Positions 20,525-28,595 of a stretch of DNA of 29,033 bases are shown piece by piece. Position numbers and translations under genes: made by a program. Origin of the DNA: a virus; the IMG/VR virus record IMGVR_UViG_3300008114_000181, positions 1-29,033 of that record; one strand, 5' to 3'. Under the pieces are notes generated by a model that saw nothing but the letters and a program-made list of their open reading frames with translations, did not search any database and had not been told where the DNA came from. Every line of letters begins with the position of its first letter. Positions within the stretch are counted from its first letter, which is position 1.

Positions 20525-20899
20525 ATGGCACTAACATTACAAAGGACATCACAGACACTTATCACCTATGACAATGTCAGCAAGGGTGGTATTGATAATG
20601 TGGTCACAGCACTCAGCACTGAATATACTCAACCTGGTTTTAGGTATGTTGTCACTATATCTGTGCAAGATTTTTATAGCAATTTCGTAGACACTTATTT
20701 ATATGTCCATCCCAATCCATTTGGTAGGGGCATCATCAATCTTAGACCTCATCTTATCAATGCTCTGTACTACAGAGCGATAGTAGATGAGTTATTGACC
20801 TTTCCATATATTCACAATACTAAATCAACATCTTTGATCAGATCCCGATGGTATTGGTCCCCAATATATAGAGCTCATGGCATTTTGGGGATGGGATAA
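20525..20899 (+). CDS. Distal tail protein, N-terminal fragment (probable frameshift)
   Basis: A 124-aa frame (MALTLQRTSQTLITYDNVSK...) containing NPFGRGIINLRPHLINAL (about residues 63-80), a segment type found in the N-terminal domain of long distal-tail-like proteins of Bacteroidota phages. The last 20 residues (RSRWYWSPIYRAHGILGMG) look out of frame. The other frame reads S-D-P-D-G-I-G-P-Q-Y-I-E-L before the ATG of the next ORF. One extra base between about 20835 and 20899 would explain the break. Removing one base gives a fused protein of about 432 aa. Confidence 0.6.
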   Translation: MALTLQRTSQTLITYDNVSKGGIDNVVTALSTEYTQPGFRYVVTISVQDFYSNFVDTYLYVHPNPFGRGIINLRPHLINALYYRAIVDELLTFPYIHNTKSTSLIRSRWYWSPIYRAHGILGMG

Positions 20900-21827
20900 T
20901 GCTTTCTCATTCAATCAGAATAATAGCGCAAGCTCACCTGGACCAGGTTTCAATGACCTGACATCTAGTACTTACTATAAGAGACTAGCATCAAAGGTGC
21001 CTCCCTCATTCAGATCAGGAGTGACATTTGTACCTACTCTGCCCTATAACATGGGTAGCTTTTGTATCAATTCAGATGATGGTACATTTAGCTCTGAGCA
21101 AGATGCCAATAATAAATATATTGAGCTAAATTTCTACACAAGCTCAGGCACATTGATAACCACAGACACTACATCATTCACAATCAAAGTAGAGCCTGGT
21201 GCTGTGGCACTCGTTCCGGCATTCGCTGGAAATATAACATACTTGAGAAGTGGTGGCATACCAGCTAATACTGCATTCTATACATTGCAAATTAAGGATA
21301 TTGTGACTAATGCAATATGCAGTACCAAGTGGCTATTTGTGATTGAAGATATAGACTGTGATCACAATCCAATAGAACTTGGATGGATAGGAAAGAAAGG
21401 AGGATGGAACTACTACAACTTCATCAAGACTAATCAGAACAGCATAGACATTCAAAGGACTGAATACAAAAAGCCCTTTGGAAACTATGGTAGACTGGGT
21501 GATGGTTTAGAGACTCCAGGCATGCTGACTACAGACTGGTCAGACAATAGGCAATATGTGAGCAGAGAAAACATGGTCACTAAGTATTTGACAGTGACAA
21601 GTGACTGGATCACAGAGGAGGAGTTCGTATATCTTGAAAGCTTAATGGTATCAGAGGTAGTGCATTGGGTGAACTATGATGGCAGAGGTGACTACATCCC
21701 AATGATAGTGACTGATAATAGTTACATAATGAGAAGGGAACGCAATAGCACTAAGTACAATCTGACACTTAAGCTCAAGTATGCACAAGACTATCAAGCA
21801 ATAAACTACAATACAAGCTATGAATGA
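20877..21827 (+). CDS. Distal tail protein, C-terminal fragment
   Basis: A 316-aa frame from ATG 20877; the open frame extends back to 20838. Its C-terminal half has IELGWIGKKGGWNYYNFIKT, then ITEEEFVYLESLMVSEVV and IPMIVTDNSYIMRRERNS. This block is typical of Bacteroidota distal-tail-like proteins that form the hub at the tail tip. Its N-terminal domain is largely encoded in the preceding frame, consistent with one broken gene. It overlaps the following gene by 8 bases. Confidence 0.65.
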   Translation: MAFWGWDNAFSFNQNNSASSPGPGFNDLTSSTYYKRLASKVPPSFRSGVTFVPTLPYNMGSFCINSDDGTFSSEQDANNKYIELNFYTSSGTLITTDTTSFTIKVEPGAVALVPAFAGNITYLRSGGIPANTAFYTLQIKDIVTNAICSTKWLFVIEDIDCDHNPIELGWIGKKGGWNYYNFIKTNQNSIDIQRTEYKKPFGNYGRLGDGLETPGMLTTDWSDNRQYVSRENMVTKYLTVTSDWITEEEFVYLESLMVSEVVHWVNYDGRGDYIPMIVTDNSYIMRRERNSTKYNLTLKLKYAQDYQAINYNTSYE

Positions 21828-22113
21828 TGTGATACTCACTGTCTATGATCAGCAGAACAATGGCTTTATAGTCGATCTGTATGGTCAGGACACAATCTCT
21901 ATGAACTTCAACTTCAATAGCATCACTACGCTAGAGGCTGGTGATGTCTATAGTCAAGAGTTCAGGATACCAGCTACTCAAAACAACTGTAATCTATTCG
22001 GCTTGCAGAGTGACTTCAATATAGTACTGTCGATACTATACCAGTGTCGGAAGGTTTTGTCCAGTTCAAAAAGTCATTTATCAAGAATGGTAAGATGGCT
22101 GATTTTTCTATAG
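21820..22113 (+). CDS. Tail-tip protein, N-terminal fragment (frameshifted)
   Basis: A 97-aa frame. Residues 1-67 (MNDVILTVYDQQ..., VDLYGQDTISMNFNFNSIT, YSQEFRIPATQNNCNLFG) match the N-terminal domain of long Bacteroidota tail proteins. The last 30 residues (ILYQCRKVLSSSKSHLSRMV) look like out-of-frame translation. The true continuation, ...VDTIPVSEGFVQFKKSF, lies in the -1 frame of the next ORF. Insertion of one base near 22020 would restore a single gene of about 1,030 codons. Confidence 0.65.
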   Translation: MNDVILTVYDQQNNGFIVDLYGQDTISMNFNFNSITTLEAGDVYSQEFRIPATQNNCNLFGLQSDFNIVLSILYQCRKVLSSSKSHLSRMVRWLIFL

Positions 22114-24932
22114 TCTTTTATGGTGATGCGGTAGACTTAGGTACTAACTTGAAAGACCTTGATTTCACTGTGCTAGATTATACGGATGCTGAGCATGTAG
22201 TAAGATTTGCCAACTGCAAGACAGTCAATGATGGTGGTACTATAGGTCTTAATGACTACAGTGATCATAAGCTGATGTGGGCAATGATAGACAAAGGTCA
22301 GCAGTTTATGACATGGCCTTCCAATCTGCAGGGTACTTTTGTAGACGCTCCATATTCTTATGGCAGTGGTGCTACTGCATTCTTTAGACCTGACAATACT
22401 ATAACAGTTCAAGATTTAACTCCATGTTTCAAGGCTAGCTATCTCATTGACAAAATAAATAACTTTTTAGCTGGCAATAATAATAGACAGATAGAGTTAA
22501 GCACAGCTGTACAAGATGAACTAGATAAGATATGTCTACCTTTCATGGGTAAGGATGGCAGTATCAAGTATACTGATGATACAGAGAATGGTATTCAATT
22601 CAAAAGCAATCAGCTTACTGATGAGACTTTGTCATTTTCTGTACTAAGTGGCAATGTCTATGCAGCTGTATGTACTACCAGCTTCAATGAGGTTATAGAT
22701 TTAGGTAGTAATTTCAGTGCCTTAACAAATACTTACACCATACCTACTGATGGATACTATCAATTTAGCTTTAGAGGAACTCTCAGAGCAGAAGTAGGTG
22801 GAGTGCTTACCACTCCTGATGCAACGGTAGTACCTGGCTTTCTTATCAATGGTACTAATTTCGTAGCTGCATGGAATAGTGGTATATCAGGGACTATCAA
22901 TACCAATGGTCCAGCTCTACCAAGTACATCATCTGACTATCCTATACAGCCTCAACTCAGTGCCAATATTCCATGGGCAATGGGTATGACTGGAGATACT
23001 GCTATTGGTTTCACTACTTACACTGCTCAGACCACAAGTGTCAATAATGGAGAGATACAGATACCTGCATTCAACAATGTGACTGGAGTGAATACTTTAA
23101 ATAGCTATTCATTTGATGCAGGAGATACCATTGAGCCATGTTTCGCTGCTTATGGAGACCCTACCAATGGAGGTGCAATAGATATTATCTGCAATATCAC
23201 AAGCTTTGATTTTCAAAAGTTCGATCTACTTGTGACAAGTAGTTTTTCTGCAGTAAAAATGGCACCCGAAAAGTATCAGCTACTTGATTTCTTACGAGAC
23301 ATCATGAAGCTTACCAACGCAGTAGCCATCCCTAACTATAGCAACTATGGAGTGATTGACATCATGACCATGAATGAGTACTTAGGAGGTGGAGGTACAA
23401 TAGACTGGACTACTAAGATAGATGAGATGGGTGAAATGATTATAGTGCCATCATCAGACTATCAAACGCGCAAGCAAAAGTTCACCTATAGTGAGGGTAG
23501 TGATGCAGCCAATCAAGCCTACAAGACAGTAGGTAGGTTATATGGTACACTTGAGCTATATGATACAGCTAGTGATTTCACAGCGGGCGAAAATGTCATA
23601 GAACTAGAGGCATGTTCTACACCTAATCAGATGCTCAATGGTAGTAGTACTTGGAACTTACCTAAGTTTGTAGATAGTGAGTATCAGTTCAGCTATCCAG
23701 GTGCTAGATTATTGTACTTTAATTTTACTGATGTATACAATATTTGGCCTGATGGAGGTGGATGGGTGGTAGGTGGACCTGAAGGAATGAATGTACCTTA
23801 TGTGGGTCACTATGATGTACTCTTACCGGATTTATCTAGCAATGACTTGAACTTTGCACAAGAAATACCTCTACATCCAATCATATCAGCTCCAGCCAAT
23901 ACAGCATATTTGAAATATTACAACAATTATTTACAAGAGCTGTATAGTGAGGAGAGCAAAGTATTGACTGCTCAGTTCAATCTTGATGTGACAGATATCT
24001 TGAACTTGAACTTCAATGACAGTGTATTCTTATTCAACAGCTACTGGCGAGTATTGTCAGTGGATGGATACAATATGGGCATGAATCAAAGTACCTCTGT
24101 GACATTGATTAAGAAATTGAGTGGGGTAGACTTACCAGGTGTATGTAATGACACTGCCATAGCAATCGAGAAGGATGGCTCAGTGCAGTGGCTCAATGGA
24201 GGAAATCAAGTCTGCTGTGAGCAGATAGGTTACTATTGGAATGCAGGTCTTAATCTTTGTTATAGATCACAGAATCAAGGAGGTATCAAGCCTAGACCTA
24301 CATCACCTTTATCATCACTGAGCAGTGGCTTTGATAATCTATTCAATGAACAGACAATTAAAGTAGATCCAACAGCTACCGGAACTATCGTAATAGGTAA
24401 AAGCTTGACTGTGACTGGAGCTGCAAAGAATAGCATAGTAGGTGGTGAGGACTTGCTTGTACAGAATAAGGGAGTGTGGTATGGTGGTGGTAGTGATGGA
24501 GTTCTAGTCAATAGATCAGCGAGTGGTCAAATGGTATGGCATGCTAAAGATGTATTCACATCAGCAGCTATGACTACTGTAGTAGGCTCATTCTTGACTT
24601 TAGAGAATGCTATCTACACTGCAGAGGTAGTACTTACTTGTACTACTTTGACAAGTGTACCAGGATCAGGACTAGAGCCAACAGAATACTACAGTATTCG
24701 TACATATAGCTTTGCGTACAATAAAGGAGGCATAGCAGCAGGAGACAATCCGCACAATGTTATCATAGATATAGATACCAATTTGGGAACTTTTGAGCTA
24801 GGATGGAATACCAACGCTGTGAACAATGCAATACTTGACCTAGAAGTCAAGAATACTGGAGCTCCGTCTTATCCCACTCCTCAAATTTACATGACAGCAC
24901 AAGTGATACTCACGCAAATAGGAACAGAATGA
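22044..24932 (+). CDS. Large tail-tip / baseplate-hub protein, main part
   Basis: A 962-aa frame read from GTG 22044; the open frame begins after a stop at 22011-22013. The start (SEGFVQFKKSFIKNGKMADF) continues a domain whose N-terminus is in the preceding frame, so GTG 22044 is probably not a natural start. The body is beta-rich. A C-terminal domain from about residue 790 (ATGTIVIGKSLTVTGAAKNS, VWYGGGSDGVLVNRSASG) could contact the host. It most likely forms the tail tip and adsorption apparatus. It is the largest frame in the window and overlaps the next gene by ATGA. Confidence 0.7.
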   Translation: MSEGFVQFKKSFIKNGKMADFSIVFYGDAVDLGTNLKDLDFTVLDYTDAEHVVRFANCKTVNDGGTIGLNDYSDHKLMWAMIDKGQQFMTWPSNLQGTFVDAPYSYGSGATAFFRPDNTITVQDLTPCFKASYLIDKINNFLAGNNNRQIELSTAVQDELDKICLPFMGKDGSIKYTDDTENGIQFKSNQLTDETLSFSVLSGNVYAAVCTTSFNEVIDLGSNFSALTNTYTIPTDGYYQFSFRGTLRAEVGGVLTTPDATVVPGFLINGTNFVAAWNSGISGTINTNGPALPSTSSDYPIQPQLSANIPWAMGMTGDTAIGFTTYTAQTTSVNNGEIQIPAFNNVTGVNTLNSYSFDAGDTIEPCFAAYGDPTNGGAIDIICNITSFDFQKFDLLVTSSFSAVKMAPEKYQLLDFLRDIMKLTNAVAIPNYSNYGVIDIMTMNEYLGGGGTIDWTTKIDEMGEMIIVPSSDYQTRKQKFTYSEGSDAANQAYKTVGRLYGTLELYDTASDFTAGENVIELEACSTPNQMLNGSSTWNLPKFVDSEYQFSYPGARLLYFNFTDVYNIWPDGGGWVVGGPEGMNVPYVGHYDVLLPDLSSNDLNFAQEIPLHPIISAPANTAYLKYYNNYLQELYSEESKVLTAQFNLDVTDILNLNFNDSVFLFNSYWRVLSVDGYNMGMNQSTSVTLIKKLSGVDLPGVCNDTAIAIEKDGSVQWLNGGNQVCCEQIGYYWNAGLNLCYRSQNQGGIKPRPTSPLSSLSSGFDNLFNEQTIKVDPTATGTIVIGKSLTVTGAAKNSIVGGEDLLVQNKGVWYGGGSDGVLVNRSASGQMVWHAKDVFTSAAMTTVVGSFLTLENAIYTAEVVLTCTTLTSVPGSGLEPTEYYSIRTYSFAYNKGGIAAGDNPHNVIIDIDTNLGTFELGWNTNAVNNAILDLEVKNTGAPSYPTPQIYMTAQVILTQIGTE

Positions 24933-25141
24933 CAATAGACAAGATAGATCCTGCACAAATAGCAGAGGCACTAGCACTACTACAACAGAAACTACCAACG
25001 GAGTCTGAGGTGGGTGCTATCGCCAAAGGTAAGTACAAGAATAAGATGAGCAAGTACATCACTAAGATCATCAATTACTCAATAGTGTTTATACTAATAG
25101 GTACAATAGTAAGCGGAGCAATATGGCTGATGAGATATTAA
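24929..25141 (+). CDS. Small single-pass membrane protein before the tape measure
   Basis: A 70-aa protein with a helical, charged N-terminus (AQIAEALALLQQKLPTESEV) and one C-terminal membrane helix (IINYSIVFILIGTIVSGAIW, about residues 46-65). It overlaps both neighbours (ATGA upstream, 19 bases with the tape measure). A role in tail assembly or DNA entry through the inner membrane is possible. A holin-like role cannot be excluded. Confidence 0.6.
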   Translation: MTIDKIDPAQIAEALALLQQKLPTESEVGAIAKGKYKNKMSKYITKIINYSIVFILIGTIVSGAIWLMRY

Positions 25142-27051
25142 GTGGCCTTAAAGGCATAAAGCAAGAGTTAAGGGCGGTACAAGATCAGATGGCTGGTCTA
25201 GATGCTGGCTCAGATGAATTTATCAAGTTATCTCAGAAAGCTGGAGAGCTGAGAGATAGAATGAAAGATGTCAAGGAGGCTGTAAATTCACAAGCTGGTC
25301 CAGCAATAAGCAACTTTGGTAACAATTTATCTATAGCAAGAGGTCAGCTCATGGAGCTAGATCTTGAGGGTTTTAGTGAGTCAATCAAAAGGATGGGGGT
25401 CAATGTAGCCTCAATCAATTTTGGAATGTTGAAAGATGGTCTATCTGCTGCAGGTAGTGCTTTAGTAGATATAGGTGCAACCATTATCACTAATCCTATC
25501 ATGTTACTGGGAGGAGTTTTGGCTGGTGTGGTAATGTACTGGGATGAGATAACAGCTGCCATCTTCAAAACTAATCAAGCACAAAAGCTCAATGCAGAGA
25601 TAACAGCTGAAATGAATAAAGCTATCAGTGGTGAGCTGGTATCTTTAGAAAAGAATAAAGCTTTATTGAATGATGCTAATCTATCACAAGAGAAAAGAGT
25701 AGCAATCATCAATGAGTTAAAAAAGACTTATCCTGATTATCTAGGTAATATCAATGCAGAGACTATAAGTAATGATAAACTAAGTGCAGCTCTTAGTAAT
25801 GTAAACAAAGCTCTCTTTTTAAAGTATGAGATACAAGCTAGAGAGAAAACTTTACAGCCATTATTTGAAAAAAGACTACAACTTGAAAATGATTTAGCAG
25901 CAGCTGAACAAGCAAGAGTAGAAAATCAGAACAAGATAGCAAAAGCTCAACAAGAAGCAAGGAATGCTGGAGCTGCTGCTGCCTATGCTAACTATCAAGA
26001 GATTGAAAAAATAGGCAACTTAGAGACTGGTCAAGTAGAAAAGATTAAAGCAGATATTGATGCTACCAGTAAACTGATCAATGACTCTATAGCTAAGATA
26101 TCATCCACTCAATTAGAGCTAGATAAGTTCACTGTCAAATCAAATGAAAAGACAAAAGAAAGCACTGTCAAAACTCAGAAAGAGACTACCAAAAAAGTAG
26201 TAGATGAAAAAATTGATAGGAATAAAATCCTAGCTCAGTACAATCAGGAGCAAGCAGAAGATGATATTGCACTAGCTGCAGAGGTAGCTGATAAGAATGC
26301 TGCCATGTCTCAAGCCCTGACAGATAAAGAAAGAGAGAGAGCAATAGAAAAGACTGAGATAGCTAAGACTGCCTACCAAGAGTTATCTAAAATTGATCAA
26401 GAATATGTTAGTGACTTATTAGAGACCTCCGATAAAGCTACTCAGCATCAAATCGAGAATGCTAAAAAATTAAGAGATGCAGAATTTGAGAAGAGAGATA
26501 AGATATTAAAACTAGCACAAGAGGGAGAGGCAGCTATACAAGCTGTAGGTGATGCATATTTTGCCAATAAGATGGCAAAGATTGACAGAGAGACAGTAGC
26601 TGGAGCTGCTGCTTATGATGCCCTCGCTAGAAAGCAATTTGAGTTTAATAAAAAGATGCAGTTAGCTGGAGCAATTATTGATGGAGCAAAAGCAGTCAAT
26701 GCATCTTTGGCATCATCACCAGTAGCCATTGGTGTAGTTCCCAATCCAGTAGGTATTGCATCTTTGGCATTTGTTGCAGCAACTAGCATAGCTAACATAG
26801 CAAAGATTGCATCTACTCAATATCAATCATCATTACAAAGTGGAGGAGGAGGTAGTACTCCCTCTGTACCATCGGGTGGTGCAATGTCATCACCTTCAGG
26901 TCAATCTCCAGCAGCACTCAATCTAAGTGGATTGCAAGGCAATGTCAATACTGCACCCTTACAGACTTATGTACTAGCTGGTCAAGTGAGCAATGCACAG
27001 CAGGCTGAATTTAAAATAAAGAATACTGCATCTATACTAGGAGGTGGATAA
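25123..27051 (+). CDS. Tape measure protein
   Basis: A 642-aa, largely helical protein. The N-terminal coiled coil (LKGIKQELRAVQDQMAGLDA, then DEFIKLSQKAGELRDRMKDV) is typical of Bacteroidota tape measures. Two hydrophobic segments follow, near residues 120-140 (IITNPIMLLGGVLAGVVMYW) and 530-560. Long coiled coils fill residues 150-500. A Gly/Ser-rich linker precedes the C-terminal YVLAGQVSNAQQAEFKIKNT segment. It sets tail length; at about 1.5 angstrom per residue it predicts a tail of roughly 95 nm. It overlaps the small membrane gene by 19 bases and lies about 7.5 kb after the chaperone gene, farther than usual. Confidence 0.85.
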   Translation: MADEILSGLKGIKQELRAVQDQMAGLDAGSDEFIKLSQKAGELRDRMKDVKEAVNSQAGPAISNFGNNLSIARGQLMELDLEGFSESIKRMGVNVASINFGMLKDGLSAAGSALVDIGATIITNPIMLLGGVLAGVVMYWDEITAAIFKTNQAQKLNAEITAEMNKAISGELVSLEKNKALLNDANLSQEKRVAIINELKKTYPDYLGNINAETISNDKLSAALSNVNKALFLKYEIQAREKTLQPLFEKRLQLENDLAAAEQARVENQNKIAKAQQEARNAGAAAAYANYQEIEKIGNLETGQVEKIKADIDATSKLINDSIAKISSTQLELDKFTVKSNEKTKESTVKTQKETTKKVVDEKIDRNKILAQYNQEQAEDDIALAAEVADKNAAMSQALTDKERERAIEKTEIAKTAYQELSKIDQEYVSDLLETSDKATQHQIENAKKLRDAEFEKRDKILKLAQEGEAAIQAVGDAYFANKMAKIDRETVAGAAAYDALARKQFEFNKKMQLAGAIIDGAKAVNASLASSPVAIGVVPNPVGIASLAFVAATSIANIAKIASTQYQSSLQSGGGGSTPSVPSGGAMSSPSGQSPAALNLSGLQGNVNTAPLQTYVLAGQVSNAQQAEFKIKNTASILGGG

Positions 27052-27053
27052 TT

Positions 27054-27683
27054 ATGGAAAAAGATAAAAAGAAAATGAAGATCATTGAGTATGTTATCAA
27101 TGATGATGATCAAAAGACTGGAGTCTATTGCATGTCACTTGTAGAGAATCCTGCCATCCTGGTCAACTGGATAGCACTATCTGCTCAAGAGAAGGTAGAG
27201 GAGCTAAAGTTCGCAGCAGTGGAGAGTGGAGAGCAGAGAATGCTGTATGGTCCAGTGATGATCCCTGACCAACTTATCTACCGCTACAATGACAAGACTA
27301 AGGAGGAGTGGATGGCTACCTACAAAGCAGAGACTATCAAAGCCATTGCACAGAAGTACATGAGAAACAGCATGCACCAATACACAAATGTAGAGCATGC
27401 CATACCGGTACAAGGAGTGAACATAGTAGAGACATGGATACAAGCAGATGCAGAGAAAGACAAGTCAGCTGCATTGGGTTTCACTACACCTATCGGCACA
27501 TGGTATATTGGAGGTCATGTGGAGGATGATGGCTTGTGGCAAGATGTCAAGAATGGAGTCTTTAAAGGATGGTCATTAGAGGGGTACTTTTTAGAGAATG
27601 AGGAGAAGATGATGGATGAGTACGAGGTAGAGAAGATACTAGATCAGATGATTGAGGAACTGAACATCTTAGAGCATCCATGA
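27054..27683 (+). CDS. XkdF-like prohead protease
   Basis: A 209-aa protein with the segments of the XkdF family of putative phage serine proteases: VYCMSLVENPAILVNW (about residues 24-39), LYGPVMIPDQLIYRYND, VEHAIPVQGVNIVETWI, and GTWYIGGHVEDDGLWQDVKN followed by FKGWSLEGYF. These enzymes process scaffold and capsid during head maturation. The catalytic residues are not firmly established from sequence alone; conserved His, Ser and Asp in these blocks are candidates. It lies upstream of scaffold and capsid genes, as expected for a protease. Confidence 0.85.
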   Translation: MEKDKKKMKIIEYVINDDDQKTGVYCMSLVENPAILVNWIALSAQEKVEELKFAAVESGEQRMLYGPVMIPDQLIYRYNDKTKEEWMATYKAETIKAIAQKYMRNSMHQYTNVEHAIPVQGVNIVETWIQADAEKDKSAALGFTTPIGTWYIGGHVEDDGLWQDVKNGVFKGWSLEGYFLENEEKMMDEYEVEKILDQMIEELNILEHP

Positions 27684-27904
27684 GAGACTTCATGAAAAAG
27701 CTTATCAGTGCCAATGATGATATGAGCTCGAAGAGATTTGCAGCTCTTATCTGTACTGCAACTGTGATAGTCCTTGCATTTATTGCAACAACTGCTGATG
27801 AGGACAAAATCTGTCCAGAGTTCATGTATGATGCACTGTGCTTAATAGCAGGGGGAGGACTAGGCTTGTCAGTGATTGAGAAGATATTTGAAAAAAGAAA
27901 ATAG
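27680..27904 (+). CDS. Small two-helix membrane protein, holin-like
   Basis: A 74-aa protein with two hydrophobic segments (FAALICTATVIVLAFIATTA, about 21-40, and DALCLIAGGGLGLSVIEKIF, about 51-70) and a basic C-terminus (EKRK). It resembles small membrane proteins between protease and capsid genes of Bacteroidota phages that are sometimes annotated as holins. It starts at an ATGA overlap. If it is a holin, its placement in the head cassette is unusual; a scaffold-associated membrane anchor is an alternative. Confidence 0.55.
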   Translation: MRDFMKKLISANDDMSSKRFAALICTATVIVLAFIATTADEDKICPEFMYDALCLIAGGGLGLSVIEKIFEKRK

Positions 27905-27922
27905 ACATTTATACTAAGACAC

Positions 27923-28576
27923 ATGGAAGTAAAAGACCGCATTTATCAGATTATTGCTAAAGCTCAGGAGAAGCTTTCAGCACATAACATAAAGCTCTCA
28001 GTAGATGAGTCTGCTGAGGTAACAAAAGAGGAGACTGCAGAGGCTCTAAAGTTCATGGTAGAAACAGCACTAGAAGATGGCACTATCGTATTCACACCGG
28101 CTGAGAGCTGGGATCTTGGGGTTGAAATTTACACTAAGGATGCTGATGGCAATCCTGTGGCTGTTGCTGACGGTGACTATATTGTGGCCGATGGCACTGT
28201 GCTTTCAGTACTTGAGGGCAAAGTATCAGCTATTACTCCCAAAGAGGATGAAGTAGAAGTAGAGGTGACAGTAGAGGCTGAGCAATCAGAACAAGCTGAG
28301 GTATTGACCAAGCAGTATGTAGATGATGCATTGACTGCAATCACCGAACAAATCACCGAACTAAAGGCCGAATTTCAAAAGATACTTTCTAGCAAAGAGA
28401 TTGAGATGTCTGAGGTAGCTAAAGAGCTTGACACAGTGAAAGCTGCATACTCTGCATTATCAAATCAAGCAGCAGCTGTATCTGTTAAGCAGACAGCAGT
28501 AAAAAAAGAAATCAAGCCAATGATCGAGTACAAAAGTGCTGCAGATCGCATCAAGGCAATTATCGCAAATAAATAA
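27923..28576 (+). CDS. Putative scaffold protein
   Basis: A 217-aa protein, acidic, with a helical N-terminus (DRIYQIIAKAQEKLSAHNIK), a beta-like middle (VEIYTKDADGNPVAVADGDY), a long coiled-coil region (VDDALTAITEQITELKAEFQ) and a Lys-rich C-terminus (AVKKEIKPMIEYKSAADRIK). The charge pattern, the coiled coil and the position between protease and capsid fit a head scaffold that the protease later degrades. It starts after an ATACTAA leader and ends 19 bases before the capsid start. Confidence 0.7.
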   Translation: MEVKDRIYQIIAKAQEKLSAHNIKLSVDESAEVTKEETAEALKFMVETALEDGTIVFTPAESWDLGVEIYTKDADGNPVAVADGDYIVADGTVLSVLEGKVSAITPKEDEVEVEVTVEAEQSEQAEVLTKQYVDDALTAITEQITELKAEFQKILSSKEIEMSEVAKELDTVKAAYSALSNQAAAVSVKQTAVKKEIKPMIEYKSAADRIKAIIANK

Positions 28577-28595
28577 ATTTAATAAATAGAAAAAA

